DNA of 64,000 bases, taken from positions 86,887 through 150,886 of the forward strand of contig NZ_JAHREP010000012.1 of NCBI RefSeq assembly GCF_019084545.1. The letters run 5' to 3'. This document shows, one piece after another, positions 47,129 to 54,202 of the stretch (its first letter is position 1; each line of letters starts with the position of its first letter). The notes beneath the pieces are model-generated. The model was not told where the DNA came from and ran no database searches. It saw nothing but the letters and a program-made list of their open reading frames with translations. Source of the DNA: Marinobacterium ramblicola (GTDB lineage Bacteria > Pseudomonadota > Gammaproteobacteria > Pseudomonadales > Balneatricaceae). Both the position numbers and the translations under genes were made by a program.

Positions 47129-47445
47129 TGTTGAGTCTCCCGTGCTTTTGTGGCCACTCCCGACTTTTCGGGAGTGTACCAGGCAGCAAATAGCCAGCCC
47201 TTGCTGAGAGGAGTGCAGCCGACATCCTCGGCTTCGCAGTTGATCGAGTTCATCGTGTCTTGTGCGATCCCTCGGATCATAGTCAAAGTGTTCTGGATAT
47301 CGTTCCAAAGGTCTTGTGTCGCCGCACCCTGCTCCAGTCGGAGCATGGCCAGGTTTGCTAGGGTCTCGATGTTCGAGAAGTTTTCTCGGGACAGCCCGTC
47401 CATCGCTTCGACGGCGCCTTTTAACCGATCGATGCTCATGCTCAT
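47125..47445 (-). CDS. Small hypothetical protein (element operon, 3rd gene)
   Basis: 106 residues (MSMSIDRLKGAVEAMDGLSRENFSNIET...). The first 70 residues are helical, with a pattern (LSRENFSNIETLANLAMLRLE) suggesting packing between helices; a Trp-rich segment (GWLFAAWYTPEKSG) follows. It overlaps both neighbours by 4 bases and has the ribosome site GAGGAG. Function unknown. Confidence 0.72.
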   Translation of the reverse strand: MSMSIDRLKGAVEAMDGLSRENFSNIETLANLAMLRLEQGAATQDLWNDIQNTLTMIRGIAQDTMNSINCEAEDVGCTPLSKGWLFAAWYTPEKSGVATKARETQQ

Positions 47446-47675
47446 GATTGCTTCTCCTCTTCGGCAGCGGAATCAACGGCTTCGGTAAACAGCGGTGCCA
47501 GCTCTTCGACCTGGTTGAGGAGGTGTGCAAACGTCACTGTCTGCTCGTTCTCGCTCATGCCGCTTTGATCGCGCACCCGGCTCTGGCAGAGCTTCAGGTG
47601 CTGGCGCAACATCTCCAGCCGGGCCTCGAACAGGTCGTAAGCTTTCAGCCCGGATTCGCTCATCGTATTGGTCAT
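47442..47675 (-). CDS. Small hypothetical protein (element operon, 2nd gene)
   Basis: 77 residues, helical and acidic (MTNTMSESGLKAYDLFEARLEMLRQHLKLC...). GAGGAA is 8 bases upstream of its ATG. It overlaps its neighbours by 4 bases on each side. Heptad-like spacing suggests a coiled coil. Function unknown. Confidence 0.72.
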   Translation of the reverse strand: MTNTMSESGLKAYDLFEARLEMLRQHLKLCQSRVRDQSGMSENEQTVTFAHLLNQVEELAPLFTEAVDSAAEEEKQS

Positions 47676-48187
47676 GACTGCAGTTCCTCGTCTTCTTCAT
47701 CGAGCGTGGCCATGTACGCCTCGTTATCGAAGTTCAGGCCCGCGTTGGCGGCCTTGAGCAGGGTCTTGTTGTCATCCTTGTCCAGTCCGCCTTTCAGGTG
47801 CTTGGCGGCGCCGGTCAGCCAGATCTCCAGCTCGGTGAAGAAATCGACCACTTGGCCGCGCAGGACGTCCTGCTCGGCGCTGGCGCCGTTCTTGCGGTCG
47901 AACTCCAGCACCATCCTCCCGAGGTTGCTGCCGTCACAGCTGGCGCCGTGCTCCTTGAGGTGCTTCATGTAGATGCGCGCCAGGGCGCGGCCGGTTTCGT
48001 TACCGCCGAAGTAGCCGCCAGTCTTGGGCACCGCCCAGAAGGACAGGTCGAACCTGCCGGGCACGCCATCGACGAACGGGAGGCGGTGGAACGGGAGTTC
48101 CTTGCGGTTTTTGAACCTGATCGCACTGGCAGCAGGTTGGCGGACGAACGCGGTCGGGAGTCGGGTATCAGCGGATTGAGCAGCCAT
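47672..48187 (-). CDS. Hypothetical protein (element operon, 1st gene)
   Basis: 171 residues from an ATG with a very good ribosome site (GGAGG 6 bases upstream). It contains NRKELPFHRLPFVDGVPGRFDLSFWAVPKTGGYFGGNETGRALARIYMKHLKEHG and an acidic helical tail. The FWAVP.TGGY.GG.E.G and LARIYMKHL blocks look like those of small accessory proteins of phage satellites, but I cannot name the family. It sits just downstream of the structured leader, so it and the three coupled genes below it are the likely targets of that control. Function unknown. Confidence 0.75.
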   Translation of the reverse strand: MAAQSADTRLPTAFVRQPAASAIRFKNRKELPFHRLPFVDGVPGRFDLSFWAVPKTGGYFGGNETGRALARIYMKHLKEHGASCDGSNLGRMVLEFDRKNGASAEQDVLRGQVVDFFTELEIWLTGAAKHLKGGLDKDDNKTLLKAANAGLNFDNEAYMATLDEEDEELQS

Positions 48188-48233
48188 GGTGGCCTCCGTT
48201 TGATTTCTTCGAATGCCCCTGTTCCGCAGGGGT

Positions 48234-48416
48234 GTCGGGAGGTTCGAAACGGTTCAAACGGACCGCGGAGTTATTCCCCTGACGGGTGTTGTATTCCTCG
48301 CCCTCCCGACTCAACGGGATTTGTGCGCGGCATCCAGGCGGATTTCGGGCACAAAAAAACCAACGCTGACGGGGTTGGAACATTCCGGTTTGAAAGAGGT
48401 TTCGACGCCTCGGGAG
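48234..48416 (-). ncRNA. P4-like immunity leader with three mutually complementary segments
   Basis: On the leftward transcript the order is C' (48416-48398), B' (48310-48302), A' (48250-48234). B' (complement of CCTCCCGAC) pairs with A' (9 bp, GTCGGGAGG at 48234-48242) and with C' (7 bp, TCGGGAG at 48410-48416). A' and C' can also pair (TCGAAAC with GTTTCGA). Phage P4 immunity works this way: a short RNA segment (seqB) pairs with flanking seqA or seqC in the nascent leader and forces termination. An intrinsic terminator and a promoter are present in the right places. A 50-residue frame (48423-48271) may exist within it. The layout is direct; the function is by analogy. Confidence 0.6.
48353..48378 (-). 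terminator. Intrinsic terminator inside the leader
   Basis: On the reverse strand CCAAC (48378-48374) pairs with GTTGG (48364-48360) around a 9-base loop, then seven T (48359-48353). It would stop leader transcripts about 110 bases from their start unless prevented. Confidence 0.75.
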
Positions 48417-48459
48417 TAACCATACACACAAGGCTGCAGATGGCGCAAGTTTCTGTGAT

Positions 48460-48504
48460 CGATAATTATCGGTTTATTCTATTTTGTTATAGATCAAAAA
48501 ACAA
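48460..48504 (-). promoter_or_regulatory. Leftward promoter overlapping a palindromic operator
   Basis: On the reverse strand -35 TTGTTT (48504-48499), a 17-base spacer, -10 TAGAAT (48481-48476), placing the start near 48469. The palindrome CGATAATTATCG (48460-48471) covers that point, as an operator would. It drives the leader and the four-gene operon. Confidence 0.6.
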
Positions 48505-48948
48505 ACATCTGTTCAGGTCTGGTATGTGCATACTTATTTCAAGTAAATGATTATTAGTAATAAATTAGTCGACCTATATTTTTTATCGTCCATTTAAGCA
48601 ATTTTCGTTCTCATATTGTTTTGTTATATATCAGCGGACTACCGACGCATGAACACGCGGTGATTGTGCTGACGGCGCGGCTCTCCAGTGAGCCGGTACA
48701 GGACCGGTCGAATGTCTCTTGATGTGACGAGCCTACGCGCCAGCAACAGGAGCAGGCCTGTATCCGTGCTTACTGGGCTGGGGGGGCGCCAAATTTGGGG
48801 GTAGGTAGATGGCTGCTGGCGCTTTTGTGGGCGGGGGTGTCCGCCGTCGGCGCATACCCTGGGGAGGTTTAGGATCTCCTCAATCTGAGGAAAAGTGCTC
48901 AGGAGGTGACGCCGCTGGTCGTCGCGGCAACTGCCGGCACCGACCGTG
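48505..48948. other. AT-rich gap without genes
   Basis: No supported reading frame. It contains the second copy (48619-48633) of a 15-base sequence also found at 48482-48496, where it forms the promoter spacer (14 of 15 identical). It also has small hairpins (CGGCTC/GAGCCG, 48678-48695; CCTCA/TGAGG, 48878-48890), the last sharing 15 bases with 46467-46481. It may hold a second promoter or regulator sites; the Z-like gene ends at its right edge. Confidence 0.45.
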
Positions 48949-49515
48949 TTAAAGCCGGCCTTCCAGCATCAGGCTCGTCAGCCGCTCGAGTTCGGTCAGC
49001 GTTCGGTCCGTGGCCGTGCCAATTGCTCGATCGGCCAGGCCCGGAGTGTTGGCGAACACGTTGGGGATGGATGGGCCGGACTTGGATCTGAACGGAGTGC
49101 GCCCGTCATAGGCAGGACTATCGATGTTCCTCTCGACTACGCGGCCTTTGTAGTAGAAAACGTGCCGGTACTTCTCTCGATCGCCGTTGCGCCAGATCTT
49201 GAAACTGACGCCACCCTTGGCTAGGTTTCGCACGTTGAACTCTTCCAGCGGCAGCGGGAAGCCAGTGACTACAAGCCTGGCGCTGATATACCCGTTGTCC
49301 AGGCTGCGCGGGAAGAATACATGGTTTTTCACGGTGCCGCGTTTGACGTTCAGCTTGGCATAGATCTCGTCGATGGTGATCTTGCGGCCCTGATTGGCAC
49401 CGTAGTTCAGGGCACGGCGGAGCATCTGGGCGCCCTTGTCCGAGCCGTTGAACACGCTGCGCATCCATTGCAGATCTTCAGGCTTGAAGTATGCGTCGAT
49501 CCGTTCGGTAGTCAT
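48949..49515 (-). CDS. Phage tail protein, lambda Z-like
   Basis: 188 residues. It fits the minor tail Z family: an N-terminal helical Ala/Arg-rich part (MLRRALNYGANQGRKITIDEIYAKLNVKRGTVKNHVF) followed by ARLVVTGFPLPLEEFNVR, KGGVSFKIW and the C-terminal GPSIPNVFANTPGLADRAIG segment. In lambda, gpZ helps finish the tail where it joins the head. AAGGAG lies upstream of the ATG. It follows the portal gene by 4 bp, so the two form a pair. Confidence 0.75.
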   Translation of the reverse strand: MTTERIDAYFKPEDLQWMRSVFNGSDKGAQMLRRALNYGANQGRKITIDEIYAKLNVKRGTVKNHVFFPRSLDNGYISARLVVTGFPLPLEEFNVRNLAKGGVSFKIWRNGDREKYRHVFYYKGRVVERNIDSPAYDGRTPFRSKSGPSIPNVFANTPGLADRAIGTATDRTLTELERLTSLMLEGRL

Positions 49516-49519
49516 TGAG

Positions 49520-50974
49520 TTACTCCTTTCGGTCCAGTCCGGCTTTTCGCTCGAGTTCCACTTTGCGCTGCCGCGCTTCTACGTTCTTCCGCTGTACATC
49601 GGCCGCACGATAACCACGCCGTGCAACGGCCGCTTCCAGCGATTCCAGATCGTTTTCAATCTCCAGTACGGTCGCTTCGACATCTTGCGTCGGGTGGATG
49701 TGCGGCCAGCGCTGCGGCCGCCAGTCGCGCAGGTGATAATCCGTGTAATGCTGACTGTAGCCGGGGGCTTGAACCAGCCCCAACAGCACGGCTTGATCGG
49801 TGAACCAAGAGGCGATCCTTTCGCAGATCTGGTGGATGCACAGATGATCCTGTGCCACCTCAATTTCGCGGCGGTACTCCTGGATCATTGCGCGATAGAT
49901 ACGGTCATTGATGTTTGACCAGTCGCCGGTCATCAGCTCATACAGGCTCTTGGCACCGGCGGCGATCGCCAGCAGCTGTTGCCGCTGGTAGTCGGCGTAG
50001 CCGTCGCCTGTCTTGTCGCCGTCGAACAGGGTGATCTTCTCGCCGGGCAGGCCGGTCAGGATGGTACCGGGTTGCGCGTTGATCTCTGGCACGTCCTGAT
50101 CTTCATCGATCGGCTCACCGGAGATCGGGTCGAACTTCCAACCGTCCTCGCCCTGATATTCCTTCTGCAAGAACGCCGTGAACGGCGCACGGGTCTCCTT
50201 GCGCTTGAGTTCGGCATCCTCATAGCTGTCGTAGGTATGGGCACGCAGCAGCGCCGGGACGATATCCGGCTCACCTCGCACCTGCCCCGGGCGCAGCGGT
50301 AGGTAGTGATGGATGATCTGCGCGGCGGGAATGCGGACCAACTCTGTGGAGGCATACCCGAATCCGTCACCGGGATGCTCCTTGTACACCCATACGGCGA
50401 CCAGCTTGCCGCGCCTGGTGAACTCCTTGCCGGCAATGATCCGGTTGCCATTTGACCGGGTGCGATCATGATCGGATGGCACCATATCGGGCTCAATGAC
50501 CTGAAGCGCGATAGGCACCTGTTGAGACCCAACCGGCATATAGCGCAGGCGGATGAATACCTCGCCGGTGATCCGCCGGGTTCTCGCCGCCAGGGCGAGT
50601 ATGCCGTAGAAGTCGAGTGTGCGGTCGACGGAGGCGTATCCGGTCCAGGCATCCCAAACCGCGGCCATTCGCTCGTTAAAGGCGGTGTTGCTGCTCGCAA
50701 AAAGCGGCGTTATGCCCGTGCCGACCTCGTTGCTCACGTTACGCGAGATTGCCCGCTCGATCCACGGGTTGTTTCGGAAAGCGTGGCGGGACCGATTGCG
50801 CAGCGTCGACAGCGAGCCATTGAGCGCGCGGTTCGGGCCGGATGCGGGGGCGACTATGCCGGCAGACCGTCGACCGTGTGTAGCGCCTTCATACGCCTGG
50901 TTGCGGAACGTCGGTCGAGTCGCGCCAGCAGTGACCGGCAGGCCGTTCTTGATACGAACTCTTGGCTTTTCCAT
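49520..50974 (-). CDS. Phage portal protein, lambda gpB family
   Basis: 484 residues from the ATG at 50974 (MEKPRVRIKNGLPV; GAGGA upstream). A GTG at 51004 is the alternative. The lambda-type portal pattern is clear: RHAFRNNPWIERAISRNVSNEVGTGITP, VFIRLRYMP, LQVIEPDMVPSD, IIHHYLPLRPGQVRGEPDIVPALLRAHTYDSYEDAELKRKETRAPF, QPGTILTGLPGEKITLFD and DWSNINDRIYRAMIQEYRREIE. Portals form the dodecameric DNA gate of the capsid and are normally followed by protease and capsid genes, which are absent here. A portal of its own may let the element redirect helper capsids or DNA packaging. Confidence 0.9.
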   Translation of the reverse strand: MEKPRVRIKNGLPVTAGATRPTFRNQAYEGATHGRRSAGIVAPASGPNRALNGSLSTLRNRSRHAFRNNPWIERAISRNVSNEVGTGITPLFASSNTAFNERMAAVWDAWTGYASVDRTLDFYGILALAARTRRITGEVFIRLRYMPVGSQQVPIALQVIEPDMVPSDHDRTRSNGNRIIAGKEFTRRGKLVAVWVYKEHPGDGFGYASTELVRIPAAQIIHHYLPLRPGQVRGEPDIVPALLRAHTYDSYEDAELKRKETRAPFTAFLQKEYQGEDGWKFDPISGEPIDEDQDVPEINAQPGTILTGLPGEKITLFDGDKTGDGYADYQRQQLLAIAAGAKSLYELMTGDWSNINDRIYRAMIQEYRREIEVAQDHLCIHQICERIASWFTDQAVLLGLVQAPGYSQHYTDYHLRDWRPQRWPHIHPTQDVEATVLEIENDLESLEAAVARRGYRAADVQRKNVEARQRKVELERKAGLDRKE

Positions 50975-51096
50975 GGAAGTCCTCAGCGCCTGGGGCGTCG
51001 ACACGCTTTTTGATTCGCTTGGCGATCAGTGTATCGTACTACATGGTTATGCATACAGCATGGATGGATATCCAGTTGTCTTGTGAGGGTGGGAGC

Positions 51097-51633
51097 ATGG
51101 CGATAGATCAGGTTTTGAGAGCTGAAATCGAAGAGTTGCTGGTAATCTACCTGAACAGCCTGGAACAGCATCAAGCGGGCTGGGACGCCCAATCGATACT
51201 CCAGACCATCGCTGACCATCATGGCGAAGTCGGCGGCCGGCCTGCGCGCTGGAAAGCGAGCGATAAGGTGTTGCACCAGAGCCAGCGTGTCCGGCGGGCG
51301 CACACCAAGCTGGCCAAGGCGGTGTATCTCTTCGGAAGGGTGGCGGCCGACACCTCCTCGAATATCGGGATTACGCTCAAAGGCGGCATCGTGCCTGCGC
51401 GCAACGCGCTCTGTCTGATCGCCTCGCGCTTTTACAGTAGCGCCAGCCAACTGGCGATCGCTGATCGCCTGGGACTTACCGAAGGCGCCTATACCGGCCG
51501 ATTGCAGAAGGGCAAGGAGCTTGCCGCGGTTGAACTGGAGAAACTGGCTCAACTGGAAGCACTCCTGTCGTCGGAACCGTCCGGGCTGTTTGGTTCTGGC
51601 GAGCCGTCCTCAGGATTGAACAATTCCCGATAG
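51097..51633 (+). CDS. Q-like antiterminator or HTH regulator (opposite strand)
   Basis: 178 residues from the ATG at 51097. It is alone on the + strand between two leftward genes. The C-terminal half (SASQLAIADRLGLTEGAYTGRLQKGKELAAVELEKL) is HTH-like with spacing similar to phage antitermination Q-type proteins; the first half has HHGEVGGRPARWKASD. The 3' end overlaps the Nu1-like gene by 85 bp. Composition and codon choice look coding, whereas the reverse-strand frame here has implausible composition. A late regulator of the structural genes is the best guess. Confidence 0.6.
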   Translation: MAIDQVLRAEIEELLVIYLNSLEQHQAGWDAQSILQTIADHHGEVGGRPARWKASDKVLHQSQRVRRAHTKLAKAVYLFGRVAADTSSNIGITLKGGIVPARNALCLIASRFYSSASQLAIADRLGLTEGAYTGRLQKGKELAAVELEKLAQLEALLSSEPSGLFGSGEPSSGLNNSR

Positions 51634-52085
51634 AGTTCTTCCCGTACCTGGTCGAGACTGTCCTGCACCTCCTGCAGCGTTTTCACATCCACGCCGAAAT
51701 CCCGCTCCAGAATGTCCGGCAAGCTGTCGAAGAAGTTGGCGACTTGCCGCACTATGACTGCCATGTCTCGCCGAACATCGTGAATGTCTTCGACCTTGCC
51801 GGTGGTGACCAGGAACTTAAGCCGTTCGGTTTCTGACTGAAACCAGTGCAGCCGGTCCCTGGGTAGGAATAGGTCCGGTTCACCGGTATGCATCGAAACC
51901 GCGGTGGACTCGTAATACCTCTCAAGCACCGGGGCCATATCCTTCAGCCGGTAGAGGGGGATGCCTGCTTTTTCTGTCGACGGTTTTACCCCTTCTTCCA
52001 GGATGTACTTTCGGAGCGTGCTTCGGTGGATATCGAACATCCGGCCGATAGCGCTTATGTTGTATTCAAAATCTCTGTCTGCCAT
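51549..52085 (-). CDS. Small terminase subunit, Nu1-like (DUF1441)
   Basis: About 178 residues from the ATG at 52085 (MADRDFEYNISAIGRMF). An N-terminal winged-helix HTH binds the cos site in lambda Nu1; here it is NISAIGRMFDIHRSTLRKYILEEGVKPSTEKAGIPLYRLKDMAPVL. A helical dimerisation part follows (LKFLVTTGKVEDIHDVRRDMAVIVRQVANFFDSLPDILERDFG), ending acidic. Nu1 recognises DNA for packaging; normally it is encoded with the large subunit A, absent here. Satellites often encode their own small terminase to make the helper's large terminase cut their DNA, which fits. GGAGG-type bases lie upstream. Confidence 0.85.
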   Translation of the reverse strand: MADRDFEYNISAIGRMFDIHRSTLRKYILEEGVKPSTEKAGIPLYRLKDMAPVLERYYESTAVSMHTGEPDLFLPRDRLHWFQSETERLKFLVTTGKVEDIHDVRRDMAVIVRQVANFFDSLPDILERDFGVDVKTLQEVQDSLDQVREELYRELFNPEDGSPEPNSPDGSDDRSASS

Positions 52086-52091
52086 TGGCAA

Positions 52092-52398
52092 GACCTCCTT
52101 GCTCCTCGGTCACTGTCGCCTGGTTTGTCTTCAGTTCCGCGGGCTGGCGCCGCCTGGTGGTGGCGGCCATGAAACCCCGAAAATTTCTCGGAAACCGCGT
52201 GGTTGCGCCCCCGTGGTAGGGGTTGAAAATGCCAGGGGCCCCCGGCGTTCTGGTGGCTCTGGCTTCCCGTTTTCGCTTGAGAGGTGCGCGGCTGTTTTTT
52301 TCTGGCTGCTGTTCATGTTTTCCAATCGCCTCTCCTGTGGACTCTGCGTGTCTCTCTGGCGAGACGTTGATATAGGTGTCTGTTCGGGGAGGGCGAAT
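52092..52398. other. Non-coding gap upstream of Nu1, candidate cos region
   Basis: No convincing gene; weak frames (for example 52131-52325, reverse) lack family similarity. In lambda the cos site lies upstream of Nu1, and this gap has the same place relative to the Nu1-like gene. It contains short inverted repeats (GCCGCC/GGCGGC near 52151-52175; CCCC/GGGG near 52210). The cohesive-end sequence cannot be recognised by eye. Confidence 0.4.
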
Positions 52399-52430
52399 AG
52401 GGGGTATGCTCGATTTTGAGCACACCCCCT
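52399..52430 (-). terminator. Hairpin after the decoration-protein gene
   Basis: AGGGGGT (52399-52405) and ACCCCCT (52424-52430) with an inner GCTC/GAGC stem form a near-perfect hairpin downstream of the gpD-like stop on the reverse strand. The T-run is weak (TATT). Confidence 0.55.
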
Positions 52431-52457
52431 CGGTAGCCTGACCCATCAGCGCCGGCT

Positions 52458-53096
52458 CTAACTCAGCAAATCGATTTTGTGCAGTGCCAGCGACTCACCC
52501 GCGGCTTGAATGTCGTCAGGAGTGGCGCCGTCGAAGAAGGATAGGTCGGCGGTGATCACTGAGGCCTCACGGCTGACCATGACACCCTTCCGGTCCTGAT
52601 CGGTCGCATCTATTGCGGCAAACAGGATACCGGCCGGGGTGTCGCTCCCATCGGTGTTTCCGGGATTCCACTCGATCACTTTGCCGGTGCTCTCTACCTC
52701 AATGGTGAACCTGTCACCGAGGACAAAATCGGTAGATCCATCTTGAAGCGTAAAGCTCAGGCCCGCTTCTACGAATGCCACGCCGACTACGCCGAAGCCT
52801 ACAACTTTCCCGCGGGGATCGCGCAACTGGAACTGACCGCCATCTGGCGCCTTTTGGATGATGGTCAGATCGTAGGTTCCTTTCTTGAGGCCGGTGACCG
52901 TGGAGAGGCCTGTTACTGTGCCGTCTCCTGTATTGCCGGTGGCCGCCGTCGCTGTGATAGTGGTGTTCAGAACCTCGCCCAATACGTGCCCGGCATTCAG
53001 GATCTGCCCCTGTTGAATCGTTACCGTGTTGATTGAGCGGGCTGTGCTACTACTGAGAAAGGCGCCAGCCGGCAGATCCATTGTTTTTACTGTCAT
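52458..53096 (-). CDS. Head decoration protein, lambda D-like (with extra domain)
   Basis: 212 residues from the ATG at 53096 (GGAG 8 bases upstream). Lambda D is about 110 residues. This one has the D start (MTVKTMDLPAGAFLSSSTARSINTVTIQQGQ) and end (DTPAGILFAAIDATDQDRKGVMVSREASVITADLSFFDGA), split by an insert of about 90 residues rich in Thr and Gly (TGDGTVTGLSTVTGLKKGTYDLTIIQKAPDGGQF). This insert is also found in other D homologues. D trimers cap capsid three-fold sites and stabilise the head. Here the capsid itself is not encoded. Confidence 0.82.
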   Translation of the reverse strand: MTVKTMDLPAGAFLSSSTARSINTVTIQQGQILNAGHVLGEVLNTTITATAATGNTGDGTVTGLSTVTGLKKGTYDLTIIQKAPDGGQFQLRDPRGKVVGFGVVGVAFVEAGLSFTLQDGSTDFVLGDRFTIEVESTGKVIEWNPGNTDGSDTPAGILFAAIDATDQDRKGVMVSREASVITADLSFFDGATPDDIQAAGESLALHKIDLLS

Positions 53097-53182
53097 GGGT
53101 TTGTCTCCATATGGGGTGTGGTGGAAAAAGGCCCGGCTCCAACCTGAAGAGAAAAGCCGGGCAAGGCTCACCACCAAGTGAG

Positions 53183-54160
53183 TTACTGAATCCCGATCTT
53201 CTTCAGACGCTGGGCAGCCAATTGGGCGCTTGTCTCGCCAGGTGCAAGGCGGGTGTGTTGAAAGTCAGGTGGTAGATCTTCGTGCCGACCGGCAACCAGG
53301 TTGAGTTCAGACGGGATACGTCCTCCCACAGTTGCACCGGTGCGGCGCGCGATCGACTGCAATGCGCACAGGTCTGCATAGGTTGCGCCCAGCTTTTCGG
53401 TTGCGGCGTTGATCTCGGCAACGACCCTCGCCCGCTCGGCAGTTAACCAATGGCCCATCAGTTCTTTGAACGCCTCTTCCGCTGTTACCAGGTCCGTCTT
53501 AAGCCGTTCCAGTTTTGCTGCGTAGCCACGGGCCGTTGACTCGGCTGTGCGCTTTGCTTCCCGGGCGCCGGCCAGCTTTTTACCGAGTGCCGTCAGTTGC
53601 TTCTCCATTGCGGTCAGTTCGGCCTGGGGAGACTCCCCGAGCGCGACATCGGCGGCCAGCAGGTCACGCTCTGCGGACAGGGCATCATGTTCAGCCTGCA
53701 GATCGCTCGGATCTCCGATCACCATCTCCGCAAGCGCACGCTCAACCCGTTCGATCTGTGCCCTGGTATCGTCGACGGCCTTCTTGGCTGCCTGCAGATC
53801 CTTGGGGGTCACGTTCATGCTTTCGTTGTTGAGGCTGTCCTTCTCCGCTTCCAGTTCGTCGATCTCGGCGAGGATGGGGTTGAGAATGGCGAGGGCCGCT
53901 TTCAACTCGGCGTTGGCACTGTCCGTTTCGCTCTTTATCTCCGAGGCGTAGTGGCTGGAGATTCGGCGATGATCCAGTGCCGCGGCGTCGCCCTTGAGGC
54001 GGGCCAGTGTGCTTTCGTGCCGGCTGACTGCTCGCTGAGCATCTGTTTTGGGCTCGTAGAGCTCGTTGAGCCGCTGCTCGATCTCCTGAACTCGTTCGCG
54101 GCGCTTCAGCGCGTTGGATATCGCGTTGTTACCGGTCAGCATTTGGGTGATTGCATTCAT
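53183..54160 (-). CDS. Coiled-coil protein of unknown function
   Basis: 325 residues, mainly coiled coil (about 15-260, Ala/Glu/Lys/Leu heptads such as IEQRLNELYEPKTDAQRAVSRHESTLARLKGDAAALDHRRI), then a short globular C-terminal part (TGATVGGRIPSELNLVAGRHEDLPPDFQHTRLAPGETSAQLAAQRL). It lies between the tape-measure and decoration genes, 43 bp downstream of the former. A scaffold or assembly chaperone role is possible; no family recognised. GAGGAA upstream of the ATG. Confidence 0.7.
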   Translation of the reverse strand: MNAITQMLTGNNAISNALKRRERVQEIEQRLNELYEPKTDAQRAVSRHESTLARLKGDAAALDHRRISSHYASEIKSETDSANAELKAALAILNPILAEIDELEAEKDSLNNESMNVTPKDLQAAKKAVDDTRAQIERVERALAEMVIGDPSDLQAEHDALSAERDLLAADVALGESPQAELTAMEKQLTALGKKLAGAREAKRTAESTARGYAAKLERLKTDLVTAEEAFKELMGHWLTAERARVVAEINAATEKLGATYADLCALQSIARRTGATVGGRIPSELNLVAGRHEDLPPDFQHTRLAPGETSAQLAAQRLKKIGIQ

Positions 54161-54202
54161 GGTGTTTCCTCGTGTCTGCGTTGGTGGTGTTGTGAATCGG
54201 AT

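Noticed and set aside
48271..48423. 50-residue reverse frame starting MVTPEASKPL within the immunity leader
   Set aside because: It could be a leader peptide, but the ribosome site is poor and the DNA is explained by the complementary segments and terminator, so it is mentioned only in the leader entry.
50983..51552. Long reverse-strand frame opposite the Q-like gene
   Set aside because: Composition and lack of any recognisable pattern look like a shadow; the + strand frame gives a plausible helical HTH-containing protein with a ribosome site.
52131..52325. 64-residue reverse frame between the decoration and Nu1 genes
   Set aside because: Pro/Gly-rich with no recognisable pattern and weak start; the stretch is better explained as a non-coding cos-type region, though a small protein cannot be excluded.
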